From contig NZ_KB907925.1 in the NCBI RefSeq assembly GCF_000382285.1, positions 1 to 64,000 on the forward strand: a DNA stretch of 64,000 nt, read 5' to 3'. The notes below the pieces were generated by a model. The model saw nothing but the letters and a program-made list of their open reading frames with translations. It was not told the origin of the DNA and did not search any database. This DNA is from Solimonas variicoloris DSM 15731. GTDB lineage: Bacteria; Pseudomonadota; Gammaproteobacteria; Nevskiales; Nevskiaceae. This document shows, in pieces, positions 22,234-30,923 of this stretch (positions are counted from its first letter, which is position 1; each line of letters starts with the position of its first letter). The translations under genes were made by a program, and so were the position numbers.

Positions 22234-24231
22234 CTAGAAGTGCTCGCCCTTGAACAGGTTGGCGAACACCACCTGCTCCAGCGTCGGCTTGGCGCCTTCC
22301 TTGCGACCCTTGGCGGCGTCCGACGACGGGAACAGATGGAAGCCCTTGTTGAGGATGTAGTCGTTGAGCTTCGGCCACAGCGCGTACGAAACCGCGGCGG
22401 CGGTGCCGAGCGGCGTGGCGATCGACTTCGGCCGGCTGAGCAGCGCCTTCATCACCGTGTCGCCGGCCTTCTCCGGCGACCACGCCGGCACGTAGTCGTA
22501 GAGCTTGGTCGGCGCGATCATCGGCGTGCGCACCAGCGGCATGTAGATCGCCGTGACCTCGATGTTCTTGTGCTTGACCTCGGCCGACAGGCAGCGCGAG
22601 AACGCGTCGAGCGCGGCCTTGGAGGCGACGTAGGCCGAGAAGCGCGCGGCGTTGGCGAGCACGCCGATCGAGCTGATGTTGATGATGTGGCCGCTCTTGT
22701 GCTTCGCCATCGACGGCAGGAAGTTCATGATCATGCGCACGGCGCCGAAGTAGTTCAGCTGCATGGTGCGCTCGAAGTCGTGGAAGCGGTCGAACGACTC
22801 GAACACCGAGCGGCGGATCGAGCGGCCGGCGTTGTTGATCAGGATGTCGACATGGCCGAAGTCGCGCAGGATCGCCTGCGAGCACTCGTCGATCGCGTTG
22901 AGGTCGTTGAGGTCGCAGGGATAGACATGCGCCTCGCCGCCGGCGAGTTCGATGATCTGCTGCAGTTCTTCGAGCTTCTCGCGCTTGCGCGAGACCAGCA
23001 CGACCTTGGCGCCGGCCGCGGCGAGCTTCTTCGACACGACCAGGCCGATGCCGCGCGAGGCTCCGGTGACGACGGCGACCTTGCCGGTCAGCTTCTGCAC
23101 CGCGCCGCGCGGCACGCGGGTCTCGACGTCGAGGAACTTCTCCCAGTACTGCCACAGCTTGTCGGCGTAGTCGCGGATGTCCGGGCACTGCACGCCGGTG
23201 CCCTTGAGCGCCGCGCGCGTGTTGCGATCGTCGAACACCGTGCGGTTGCCGACGTAGGCGACCACCGACAGCGGCACGCCGATCGCCTTGGAGACCCGCT
23301 TCTCGACGGCCGGCCCCCAGCTGCTGCCGGCGACGCGGCCCTTGACCTGCCCGGCCAGCTCGCGCACCGCCGGCGGCAGCGCCGGCAGTTCGAGGCGGCG
23401 CGCGAACTCCGGTCCGTGCGCGACTTCGAGCAGGGTCTGCAGCAGGTCGCCGACGCTCGGCGACTTCGACTGGATCAGGCAGAAGCACTGGCCGTCGCGG
23501 CCCTTCTCGTGCGCGATGGTGACGATCGCTTTGGCGACGTAGTCGACCGGCACGATCGGCACCTTGCCGCCCTCGATGCCGAGCAGCGGCAGCCACTTCG
23601 GCACCGCGTAGCTGAGCTTCTGGATGGTCTTGAAGAAGTAGTAGGGGCCGTCGATCTTGTCCATCTCGCCGCTTTCCGACGAGCCGACGACGACGCCCGG
23701 CCGGTAGATGCGGAACGGAACCTTGCTTTCCTCGCGGACGATCTTCTCGGACTGGAACTTCGAGCGGTAGTACGGGTGCTCGAGCTTCTGGCCCTCGTCG
23801 AACATGTCCTCGGTGAAACGGCCGTTGTAGCCGTTGCCGGCGACGGCGACGCTCGAAACGTGGTGCAGATGCACGTCGCCGCCGAGGCCGTTGGCGAACT
23901 CGACGAGATGGCGCGTGCCCTCGATGTTGATGCGGTCGGCCTGCGCGTCGCTCATCGCCATGTCATAGACGGCGGCGAGATGGAAGACGTGCGCGACATG
24001 GCCCTTGAGCTTCTTGCGCTCGGCCTCGTCGATCAGACCGGGCTCGGTGACATCGCCGTGCACCGCGACCAGCCGCTCGCCCGCCTCGCCGAAGCGCGCC
24101 TGCAGCGCCTCGAACTTGTCCTGCGAGCCGGGCCGCACCAGCACGTAGACCTTCGCCTCGGCACGCTGCAGCAGCTCGCCGACCAGAAATTTGCCGATGA
24201 AACCCGTCGCACCAGTCACGAAATAGTTCAT
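22234..24231 (-). CDS. Two-domain fatty acyl-CoA reductase (SDR-SDR)
   Basis: A 665-residue protein made of two short-chain dehydrogenase domains. The N-terminal extended SDR/male-sterility-type domain has G7ATGFIG13 and the active-site Y154YRSK158. The C-terminal classical SDR has TG390ASRGIG, NNAG, Ser near 520 and Y534VASK538. This order and length match the fatty acyl reductases of Marinobacter (about 660 residues), which reduce fatty acyl-CoA through the aldehyde to the fatty alcohol with NADPH, and mycobacterial FcrA-like proteins. The product could feed wax-ester synthesis; no wax-ester synthase is in the window. The hydrolase gene follows in the same direction 201 bases on. Confidence 0.85.
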   Translation of the reverse strand: MNYFVTGATGFIGKFLVGELLQRAEAKVYVLVRPGSQDKFEALQARFGEAGERLVAVHGDVTEPGLIDEAERKKLKGHVAHVFHLAAVYDMAMSDAQADRINIEGTRHLVEFANGLGGDVHLHHVSSVAVAGNGYNGRFTEDMFDEGQKLEHPYYRSKFQSEKIVREESKVPFRIYRPGVVVGSSESGEMDKIDGPYYFFKTIQKLSYAVPKWLPLLGIEGGKVPIVPVDYVAKAIVTIAHEKGRDGQCFCLIQSKSPSVGDLLQTLLEVAHGPEFARRLELPALPPAVRELAGQVKGRVAGSSWGPAVEKRVSKAIGVPLSVVAYVGNRTVFDDRNTRAALKGTGVQCPDIRDYADKLWQYWEKFLDVETRVPRGAVQKLTGKVAVVTGASRGIGLVVSKKLAAAGAKVVLVSRKREKLEELQQIIELAGGEAHVYPCDLNDLNAIDECSQAILRDFGHVDILINNAGRSIRRSVFESFDRFHDFERTMQLNYFGAVRMIMNFLPSMAKHKSGHIINISSIGVLANAARFSAYVASKAALDAFSRCLSAEVKHKNIEVTAIYMPLVRTPMIAPTKLYDYVPAWSPEKAGDTVMKALLSRPKSIATPLGTAAAVSYALWPKLNDYILNKGFHLFPSSDAAKGRKEGAKPTLEQVVFANLFKGEHF

Positions 24232-24585
24232 TCGTGTTCCCCTGTTTGTCGTTGTCTTGGGTGCCGCGCATCTTAGCGAACCGCCGCCGCGACGGCGCTC
24301 GCCGGCGCACGCCTCGCCGCTGCGGCGCCGGCCAAGCGGCCGCCGCAGCGCCGCCGGCAGGCGAGGTTACCGCGAAACCGCCGTGGCGATGAACGGCGAC
24401 GAGGTCTTGACCGGCGTCAACCGGCACCCGCGTGACGATCCCGACAATAGCGCCGCCCGCGCGGCCGTCACGGACCAAGGGGCGCGCGGCAACGCTCCCG
24501 ACCGCATCGGGAACGCCGCGCGGCCGCAGGCCCGCACTCGCCGCTCCGGCTGGTCAGGCCGCGACGCTTTCGCAATGGAGATCTG
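24232..24585. other. Gene-free divergent interval
   Basis: These 354 bases separate the start of the fatty acyl reductase from the start of the FadL gene and should hold both promoters. I see no convincing coding frame, hairpin terminator, repeat or strong sigma-70 pair. GGAG at 24576-24579 is the ribosome site of the FadL ATG at 24586. Confidence 0.5.
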
Positions 24586-24633
24586 CATGTCCCCCTCTTC
24601 CGCAGTGTCCGTCTCAGCGCGCTGGCCACGGTC
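24586..24633 (+). other. Out-of-frame original start of the FadL gene (frameshift in a C run)
   Basis: ATG at 24586 has an ideal ribosome site (GGAG, six-base spacing) but reads out of frame with the porin. Reading from the porin backwards gives PLFRSVRLSALATVVL leading into GTPAAFA, a textbook signal peptide. Adding one base to the C5 run at 24590-24594 joins the ATG to it. So the frame is broken here by one missing base, through mutation, slippage variation or sequencing error. Confidence 0.7.
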
Positions 24634-26013
24634 GTGCTCGGCACGCCGGCGGCGTTCGCATCCGGCTACAACTTCGGCACGCAGAGCGTCACCGCGCAGA
24701 GCACCGCCAACGCCAACGGCGCCGAAGCCAACGACGCCTCGGTGATCTACGGCAATCCGGCCGGCATGTCGCGCCTGGCCGGCACGCAGTTCTCGCTGAT
24801 CGCCAACGTCGTGCTGCCGCAACTCGAGTTCAAGGAACGCGGCACGACCAGCAACGGCCTCGGCCTGCCGGTCGACAGCGACAACGGCGGCGATCCGGTG
24901 AAGACCACCTTCGTGCCGCACTTCTATCTGACGCACCGGCTCAGCCCGCGTGTCGTCGCCGGTCTCGGCCTCTACGTGCCGTTCGGCGCCAAGGTCGAGT
25001 ACGACAACGGTTTCGCCGGCCGCTACTACGCGACCAAGACCGCGGTCGAGATGCTCAACATCAACCCGTCGCTGTCGTTCAAGTTCGACGAGCACCAGAG
25101 CTTCGGCATCGGCCTGGTCGCGCAGTACGCCAAGGGCGCGCTGGCCCGCCAGGTCAGCGCCGCGCAGACGATGTACGGCATCGGCACCGAGCTGGGCCTG
25201 CCGGCCGGCACCGTGCAGGCGCTCGCGGTCGGCGCGCTCGGCGTCGAGGACCTGCGCTTTCACATCCAGGGCGATTCCTGGGGCATGGGCTACAACCTCG
25301 GCTACTTCTACGAGCTGAACCCGCACACCCGCTTCGGCCTCGCCTACCGCTCGGAGATCAAGCAGAAGCTCGCCGGCGACGCGATGCTGCAGAACAGCGC
25401 ACCGCTGGCCACCTACATCGCCAGCGGCCCGCTGGCGCCGTACGCCGACGCCATCTTCGCCAACTTCCCGACCACCGCGCACGGCCACCTCAACGTGACG
25501 ACGCCGCAATCGGTGTCGCTGAACGCCTGCCACGAGCTCAGCGCGCGTCTGGCGCTGATGGGCGACGTCACCTGGACCGGCCACAGCAGCCTGCAGCACC
25601 TGACGATCGAGGCCCGGCCAATCACCACGACCTACATCAAGACCGACTGGGACGATACCTGGAAGGCCTCGGTCGGCGCCTCGTACGCGATGACGGCGGC
25701 GTGGAAGCTGCGCGGCGGCTACATGTACGACCAGTCGCCGGTGACGGACCGCACCGAGGTGCTGCCGACGCTGCCCGACAACGACCGCCAGTGGCTGTCG
25801 CTCGGCACGACCTGGCAGATGTCGAATCGCAGCTCGATCGACATGGCCTACAGCTACGTGTTCATCCAGAACCAGCGCATCGACCGCCGCTACGACGACG
25901 AAGGCCATCCGAACAGCACCGCGGCCGGCGAGACCGAGACCCAGGGCCACGTCGCCGGCAGCTTCAAGTCGCATCTGCAGATCATCGGCCTGCAGTGGAA
26001 CTACGCGTTCTGA
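24634..26013 (+). CDS. OmpP1/FadL-type outer-membrane transport protein (5' frameshift)
   Basis: The intact frame from a GTG at 24634 encodes 459 residues. It starts inside a signal peptide (cleavage after PAAFA), then SGYNFGTQSVTAQSTANANG and ASVIYGNPAGMSRL, the N-terminal NPAG motif of FadL-type barrels. Alternating amphipathic strands follow, ending in LQWNYAF with the terminal Phe used for outer-membrane insertion. FadL proteins import long-chain fatty acids and hydrocarbons. The real start is probably the ATG at 24586, one base out of frame (separate entry). As it stands the protein would lack half its signal sequence and may not be exported. It is divergent from the fatty acyl reductase, consistent with lipid use. 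Confidence 0.85.
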   Translation: MLGTPAAFASGYNFGTQSVTAQSTANANGAEANDASVIYGNPAGMSRLAGTQFSLIANVVLPQLEFKERGTTSNGLGLPVDSDNGGDPVKTTFVPHFYLTHRLSPRVVAGLGLYVPFGAKVEYDNGFAGRYYATKTAVEMLNINPSLSFKFDEHQSFGIGLVAQYAKGALARQVSAAQTMYGIGTELGLPAGTVQALAVGALGVEDLRFHIQGDSWGMGYNLGYFYELNPHTRFGLAYRSEIKQKLAGDAMLQNSAPLATYIASGPLAPYADAIFANFPTTAHGHLNVTTPQSVSLNACHELSARLALMGDVTWTGHSSLQHLTIEARPITTTYIKTDWDDTWKASVGASYAMTAAWKLRGGYMYDQSPVTDRTEVLPTLPDNDRQWLSLGTTWQMSNRSSIDMAYSYVFIQNQRIDRRYDDEGHPNSTAAGETETQGHVAGSFKSHLQIIGLQWNYAF

Positions 26014-26103
26014 GCGCCCGCCCTACGTGGCGCAGCACCCGGCGCCGGACGGCTCACCGCCCGGCGCTTTGCTTTGGCGCGCCCGGACGGCGGCGGGCCG
26101 GAC

Positions 26104-26466
26104 TCAGGGCCTGAGCAGCTCGGCCTCGACGACCCAGCCGGAGGCGTTCGGCGCATCGACCAGCCACCACGAGCCGCGGGCGTTGAGCACGCGCGACTTG
26201 AGGCGCACCAGCGTGCCGGCCGGCAGATGGTCGCCGGCCTCCGCGTTCGGCAGCGGCGTCAGGCGCAGCGCGGTCGGCGCCTTCAGCGCCACCGCGTCGC
26301 CGGCCTTGAGCGCCGCCGACACGCCCGGCGGCAGCAGGCCTTCCGGCTTCAGCGGCGCCGAGATGTTCTTGGGCGCCGCCGGTTGCGGCGCCTCGCTCGC
26401 GCAGCCGGCGAACGCCATGACGACCGCGATCGTCGCGGCGCGGACTGCGATGGTTTTCTGATGCAT
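26104..26466 (-). CDS. SH3-like domain lipoprotein
   Basis: A 120-residue protein starting MHQKTIAVRAATIAVVMAFAG with a lipobox ending at FAGC (Cys about residue 22). The C-terminal half, LTPLPNAEAGDHLPAGTLVR to SGWVVEAEL, has the beta-strand pattern and terminal GWV of bacterial SH3-like domains that bind peptidoglycan or stem peptides. It is probably anchored in the envelope. A GTG directly before the ATG is possible, but ATG at 26466 is used. It is convergent with the FadL gene and about 165 bases downstream of the SDR gene. Specific role unknown. Confidence 0.7.
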   Translation of the reverse strand: MHQKTIAVRAATIAVVMAFAGCASEAPQPAAPKNISAPLKPEGLLPPGVSAALKAGDAVALKAPTALRLTPLPNAEAGDHLPAGTLVRLKSRVLNARGSWWLVDAPNASGWVVEAELLRP

Positions 26467-26630
26467 CACTCCCCCTCGGCTGTGCCGGCCCTGAAGGCCG
26501 GCGCGCCTTTATAAGGTGCCGGCCGGCGGCGGACAATCGCCGCCGTCCCGCGCAGCTTGCCGCGGCGCACGAAAGCATGGTGGCGGCACCGCGGCAGCGG
26601 CCGCCGGCGGGCGACCAGCGGCGCCGGCGC

Positions 26631-27455
26631 TCACCTGCGCTCGCGGAAATCGTCCATCGAGTGATAGACGCCGAACACGCGATCGGCGAACCAGTCGAAC
26701 AGGCGCAGCGGCAGCAGACCCTTGAGCGCGTTCGACAGGTACACGGTCCACGGCAGGATCAGGCGGCCGCGGCCGCGCTTCATCGCCCGCCAGACGCGAT
26801 CGACGACGTACTGCGGCGTCATCACCGGCGTCATCAGCATCGGCTTGGCACCGTCGAACATGCCGGTCGCGATATAGGTCGGGCATACCGTCAGCACCTT
26901 GAGATGCGCATGCCCGGCCTGCGCCAGTTCCAGGCGCAGCGAATCGCTCCAGCCGGTGCACGACCACTTCGACGCGCAGTAGACGCTCATGCGCGGATTC
27001 GAGACCAGGCTCGCCGCCGAGGAGATGTTGACGATGCAGCGCTCGCGCGAGCGGTCGGCGATCATCGCCGGCAGGAACTCGCGGGCGATGTACATCGGCG
27101 CCAGCGCGTTGATCGCCATCGTCATCTCGATGTCCTTCTGCGAATCGTGCTCCCAGAAGTACTTGCCGCGGATGATGCCGGCGTTGTTGATGATGATGTC
27201 CGGCGTGCCCAGCGTTTCGCGCAGCTCGGCGGCGGCGGCGGCGATGGCCGCGCGCTGTGCGACGTCGACGACCTGGGCGACGACGCGCAGGCCCTGCTCG
27301 CGCAGTTCGGCGGCGGTCCGGTCGAGCTCGGCGGCGTTGATGTCCCAGAGCGCGACCGCGCTCGCACGCTCGCGCGCCGCGAGCTGCGCGTACAGCTTGC
27401 CCATGCCCATCGCCGCGCCCGTGATGAGCAGCGTCTTGCCTGCGACCGTATCCAT
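26631..27455 (-). CDS. Short-chain dehydrogenase/reductase
   Basis: A 274-residue classical SDR. The Rossmann motif is TGAAMGMGK (residues 12-20), followed by an Asp at the end of strand two (LWDINAAE), which favours NAD(H), then INNAG, ISSAAS with the catalytic Ser, and Y-C-A-S-K. The C-terminal part (GRGRLILPWTVYLSNALKGL) is hydrophobic, as in membrane-associated SDRs acting on lipids. Family members near fatty acyl reductases often handle fatty alcohols or acylglycerols, but the substrate here is inferred only from context. Confidence 0.85.
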   Translation of the reverse strand: MDTVAGKTLLITGAAMGMGKLYAQLAARERASAVALWDINAAELDRTAAELREQGLRVVAQVVDVAQRAAIAAAAAELRETLGTPDIIINNAGIIRGKYFWEHDSQKDIEMTMAINALAPMYIAREFLPAMIADRSRERCIVNISSAASLVSNPRMSVYCASKWSCTGWSDSLRLELAQAGHAHLKVLTVCPTYIATGMFDGAKPMLMTPVMTPQYVVDRVWRAMKRGRGRLILPWTVYLSNALKGLLPLRLFDWFADRVFGVYHSMDDFRERR

Positions 27456-27519
27456 GTCCTGACCTCCCGTTGTCGGCCGGCGAGTCTAGGAACGGGCCGC
27501 CGCCGCCGGCCAGCGCCGC

Positions 27520-27960
27520 TCAGACGTCGAGCGCGAAGCGTTCGGCCAATCGCCGGCGCAGCGTCGCCAGCGCGGTGCCGGCGTCGTCGGCGCCGTAGGG
27601 GCGCGGCGGCAGGCGGCCCCAGACCGGGGCCGGCCAGGCCGGATCGCTCTGCCGGCGCACGATATGGTGCACGTGCAGCTGCGGCACCATGTTGCCGAGC
27701 GCGGCGACGTTGAGCTTGTCGCCGCCGTACAGCGCCATCAGCTCGCGGCCGAGCGCACTGGATTCGCGCAGCAGCTGCAACTGGTCGGCCTCATCGAGCT
27801 CGTGGATTTCGCGGATCGCGGCCCGGCGCGGCACCAGAATCAGCCACGGATACTGGGCGTCGTTCATCAGCAGCACGCGCGACAGCGGCCAGTCGCCGAC
27901 GCGCAGCGTGTCGGCGGCGAGACGATCGTGCAGTTCGAAACGGTCGGATACGGGGGACAT
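27520..27960 (-). CDS. HIT domain protein
   Basis: A 146-residue histidine-triad protein starting MSPVSDRFELHDRLAADTLR. The nucleotide-binding fold has the LNVAALGNMVPQ segment and the triad QLH96VH98H99IV. HIT hydrolases and transferases act on nucleotide-phosphate bonds in the cytosol; this form, with WLILVPRRA and GNMVPQLHVH, resembles the FHIT/Ap4A-hydrolase-like proteins common in gammaproteobacteria. The start at 27960 follows a good ribosome-like stretch; the longer open frame upstream runs through the promoter region. It is divergent from the NAD-binding protein gene. Confidence 0.85.
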   Translation of the reverse strand: MSPVSDRFELHDRLAADTLRVGDWPLSRVLLMNDAQYPWLILVPRRAAIREIHELDEADQLQLLRESSALGRELMALYGGDKLNVAALGNMVPQLHVHHIVRRQSDPAWPAPVWGRLPPRPYGADDAGTALATLRRRLAERFALDV

Positions 27961-27984
27961 GGCGGCTCTCGGTGCGGTGCCATA

Positions 27985-28013
27985 CTGCCAGCGCGCGTGG
28001 CAATGCGTATATA
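27985..28013 (+). promoter_or_regulatory. Candidate sigma-70 promoter for the NAD(P)-binding protein gene
   Basis: CTGCCA (27985-27990) and TATATA (28008-28013) are 17 bases apart, each matching four of six consensus bases. This is the most AT-rich spot between the divergent HIT and NAD-binding genes, about 74 bases before the ATG at 28088. Prediction by eye only. Confidence 0.3.
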
Positions 28014-28087
28014 GAATTGTCATGCCGTGCGGCGCCACGATCGGGCACCACACGAACCGGCGGTAGACAACAAGGGGATAGCATCGC

Positions 28088-28750
28088 ATGGAGCGCAGCG
28101 CACTCGTCGCCGGAGCGTCGGGGCTGGTGGGGCATCGCGTGGTCGATCGGCTGCTGCGCGATCCGGCCTATACGCGCGTCGTCGTGCTCGCACGGCGGCC
28201 GCTCGGCCTCGAGCATCCGCAGCTGACGACGATCCTCACCGACTTCGGCGAACTCGCCACGCTCGGTGCGGCGCTCGCCGTCGACGACGTGTTCTGCTGC
28301 CTCGGCACGACGCTGCGTGCGGCGGGTTCGAAGGACGCGTTCGCCGACGTCGACTACCGCATGGTCGTCGATCTGGCGCGCGCCACGCACGCTGCCGGCG
28401 CCCAGCAGTTCATCGTGATTTCCGCGGTCGGCGCCAGCGAGCACGCGCTCGCCTACTACTCGCGCGTCAAGGGCCGCATGGAGGCGGCGGTACGCGCGAT
28501 CGGCTTCGAAGCCGTGCACATCGTGCGGCCGTCGCTGCTGCTCGGCGAGCGCCGCGAATTCCGGCGTGGCGAAGCCTACGCGCAGCGCTTCGCGCCGCTG
28601 CTGGCGAAGCTCGCCGCCGGACCGCTGCAGCGCTACCGACCGGTGCCGGCCGACGAGGTCGCCGAGGCGATGCTGCGGCTGGCGCTGCGCGGCGAGCGCG
28701 GCGCGCACGTCCACCATCTGCCGCTGCCCGACGACAACGACGCCGACTGA
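28088..28750 (+). CDS. NAD(P)-binding Rossmann protein, TIP30/YwnB-like
   Basis: A 220-residue atypical SDR starting MERSALVAGASGLVGHRVVD. The dinucleotide motif G9ASGLVG is followed by basic residues at the end of strand two (LARRP), favouring NADPH. Further blocks are DDVFCCLGTTLRAAGSKDAF, FIVISAVGAS and YYSRVKGRMEAAV (Y-x-x-x-K). These fit the HTATIP2/TIP30-like family of NAD(P)H-binding proteins, whose bacterial substrates are unknown. The protein is cytosolic. The gene stands alone between a promoter-like region and the antiporter. Confidence 0.82.
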   Translation: MERSALVAGASGLVGHRVVDRLLRDPAYTRVVVLARRPLGLEHPQLTTILTDFGELATLGAALAVDDVFCCLGTTLRAAGSKDAFADVDYRMVVDLARATHAAGAQQFIVISAVGASEHALAYYSRVKGRMEAAVRAIGFEAVHIVRPSLLLGERREFRRGEAYAQRFAPLLAKLAAGPLQRYRPVPADEVAEAMLRLALRGERGAHVHHLPLPDDNDAD

Positions 28751-28827
28751 ATCCCCGCGCGCCGCCTTGATCGTCCGCGCGCGGCGCGCCACAGTGCCAT
28801 GACCATGAACATCACCCGAGGCCGCCC

Positions 28828-30021
28828 GTGAGCGCCGCGCCCGAAGCCGCCGCGCATTCCGACGAATTGCTGCTGACGCTGTTCATCATGTTCGCCGCGG
28901 CCAAGCTGCTGGCCGAGGTGTTCGAACGCCTGCGCCAGCCCTCGGTGGTCGGCGAGATCCTCGCCGGCGTGCTGATCGGCCCGAGCGTGCTCGGCTGGGT
29001 CGAGCCCGGCCTGCTCACCCAGACACTGTCGGAACTCGGCGTGATCTTCCTGCTGTTCTCGGTCGGTCTCGAGACCAAACCGAGTTCGATCGCCCAGGTC
29101 GGCCGCACCGCCGGTGTCGTCGCCGTGCTCGGCGTCGCCGTGCCCTTCGTCGCCGGCTGGGGCTATATGTCGGCAACCGGACACAGCGATATCGAGTCGC
29201 TGTTCCTCGGCGCGGCGATGGTCGCGACCAGCGTCGGCATCACCGCCCGCGTGCTGTCCGGCATGGGTCTGCTGCACCTGATTTCGAGCCGCGTGATTCT
29301 CGGCGCCGCGGTGATCGACGACATTCTCGGCCTGCTGGTGCTGGCGGTGGTGGCGAGCATGGCCGGCGGCAGCATCAATTACACCGAGATCGGCCTGACC
29401 GCGGCGCTGTCGATCGGCTTCGTGGTGCTGGTCGCCGCGGTCGGCTCGCGCGTGATGACGCGCCTGACGCCGACCCTCGTCTCGATGCGCATCGGCCACT
29501 CGCTGCTGGCCGGCGCGATCGTGCTGTGCTTCGGCCTCGCCGCGGTCGCCGCCGAGATCGGCATCGCCGCGATCATCGGCGCCTTCCTCGCCGGCATGGC
29601 GCTGGCCGAGGCGACCGAGGGCTCGCACGATGTCCACCAGCAGGTGCGCGGCATCACCGAGTTCTTCACGCCGTTCTTTCTCGTCGCGATCGGCATGCAG
29701 CTCAAGCTCGACGTGCTCGCCAGCCCCGAAACCCTGCTCGGCGCGGTGATCGTCACGCTGCTGGCGGTCGTCACCAAGTTCTTCGGCTGCGGCCTCGGCG
29801 CGATCCATCTCGGCTGGCATCGCGCCGCGCAGATCGGCGTCGGCATGGCGCCGCGCGGCGAGGTCGGCATCGTCGTCGCGCAGATCGGCCTCGGCCTCGG
29901 CGTGATCTCCGATCACGTATTCGCGATCGTGCTGTTCATGGCGGTGGCGACGACGATGATCGCGCCGCCGCTGCTGGTGCCGCTGTTCCGCGCCGATCGC
30001 GCGGCGGACGCGGAACCCTAG
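28828..30021 (+). CDS. CPA2 family cation:proton antiporter
   Basis: A 397-residue integral membrane protein with about 12 helices and GTG start. The N-terminal block LLAEVFERLRQPSVVGEILAG and the paired RQPSVVGE/LIGPSVLG motif, FLLFSVGLETKPS, the IDDILGLLVLAVV helix with two Asp of the ion site, and AAIIGAFLAGMALAE are characteristic of the KefB/NapA-type (CPA2) exchangers. It would exchange Na+ or K+ for protons across the inner membrane. It lacks the C-terminal RCK/TrkA nucleotide-binding domain of KefB/KefC. It converges with the PPK2 gene 16 bases away. Confidence 0.88.
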   Translation: MSAAPEAAAHSDELLLTLFIMFAAAKLLAEVFERLRQPSVVGEILAGVLIGPSVLGWVEPGLLTQTLSELGVIFLLFSVGLETKPSSIAQVGRTAGVVAVLGVAVPFVAGWGYMSATGHSDIESLFLGAAMVATSVGITARVLSGMGLLHLISSRVILGAAVIDDILGLLVLAVVASMAGGSINYTEIGLTAALSIGFVVLVAAVGSRVMTRLTPTLVSMRIGHSLLAGAIVLCFGLAAVAAEIGIAAIIGAFLAGMALAEATEGSHDVHQQVRGITEFFTPFFLVAIGMQLKLDVLASPETLLGAVIVTLLAVVTKFFGCGLGAIHLGWHRAAQIGVGMAPRGEVGIVVAQIGLGLGVISDHVFAIVLFMAVATTMIAPPLLVPLFRADRAADAEP

Positions 30022-30037
30022 AACCCGGCGCGCCGGC

Positions 30038-30919
30038 TCATTCGCCTTCGAGCTGCTTGCGCAGCCTGGCGAGCTGGGCGCGCGCGTCGGCTTCGAGCCG
30101 CGGGTAACGCAGGTCGAGCTGGCGCAGGCGGGCGACGATGAGCGCCGCCACCGTCGCGCGCATATACGCCTTGTCGTCGGCCGGGATCGCGTACCACGGC
30201 GCCCAGGACTTCGAGGTCGCGTTGAGCAGGTCCTCGTAGGCGGCCTGGTAGTCGTTCCAGCGCGCGCGGTTGGCGAGATCGTCGGCCTCGAACTTCCAGT
30301 TCTTGTCGGGCTCGTCGAGGCGGGCCAGCAGGCGCTTGCGCTGCTCGGCGCGCGACACGTGCAGGAAGAACTTGAGGATCACTGTGCCGTTGCGCGCCAG
30401 GTGCCGCTCGAAGTCGGAAATCGATTCGTAGCGCTCGCGCCACAGCTTGGCCTCGTCCTTCGGCCGCCACGGCAGGCGCTGCGCGTCGAGGTTGTCCGGA
30501 TGCACGCGCACCGTCAGCACTTCCTCGTACCAGCTGCGGTTGAAGACGCCGATGCGGCCGCGCTCCGGCAGCTGGCGGATGCAGCGCCACAGGAAATCGT
30601 GATCGAGCTCCTCGGCGCTCGGCCGCTTGAACGAGGACACCTGGCAGCCGGCCGGATTGACGCCGGTCAGCACCGCGCGGATCGTGCTGTCCTTGCCGGC
30701 CGCGTCCATCGCCTGGAAGACCAGCAGCACGGCGTGGCGGTTGTCGGCGTAGAGCCTCCGCTGCAGCTCGTCGAGCGCCTCGACCTCGACCGCGAGCCGG
30801 GCCTTGGCCAGATCCTTGTCGGCATCCTTCGGCGGCGCAGTGCCGGCCTTGCCGACGCGAAAGCCGCCGTCGAACGGCACCAGATAGGGGCTGGCGACGA
30901 AGTCGGTGTGCTCGGACAT
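30038..30919 (-). CDS. Polyphosphate kinase 2 family protein
   Basis: A 293-residue PPK2. The Walker A-like QAMD72AAGKDS is followed by the PPK2 block VNPAGCQVSSFKRPS, the Walker B-like RIGVFNRSWYEEVL and the lid-region RYESISDFERHL. A KNWKFEADD segment and a C-terminal WYAIPADDKAYMRA motif complete the fold. These cytosolic enzymes transfer phosphate between polyphosphate and nucleoside mono- or diphosphates; whether class I or III cannot be decided by eye. It starts four bases after the hemolysin III gene, so the two are co-transcribed. Confidence 0.92.
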   Translation of the reverse strand: MSEHTDFVASPYLVPFDGGFRVGKAGTAPPKDADKDLAKARLAVEVEALDELQRRLYADNRHAVLLVFQAMDAAGKDSTIRAVLTGVNPAGCQVSSFKRPSAEELDHDFLWRCIRQLPERGRIGVFNRSWYEEVLTVRVHPDNLDAQRLPWRPKDEAKLWRERYESISDFERHLARNGTVILKFFLHVSRAEQRKRLLARLDEPDKNWKFEADDLANRARWNDYQAAYEDLLNATSKSWAPWYAIPADDKAYMRATVAALIVARLRQLDLRYPRLEADARAQLARLRKQLEGE

Positions 30920-30923
30920 CGCC

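Noticed and set aside
19876-24276. A 1466-codon plus-strand frame opposite the hydrolase and acyl reductase
   Set aside because: Covers two well-supported minus-strand genes; its product is Arg/Asp/Val-rich without recognisable structure.
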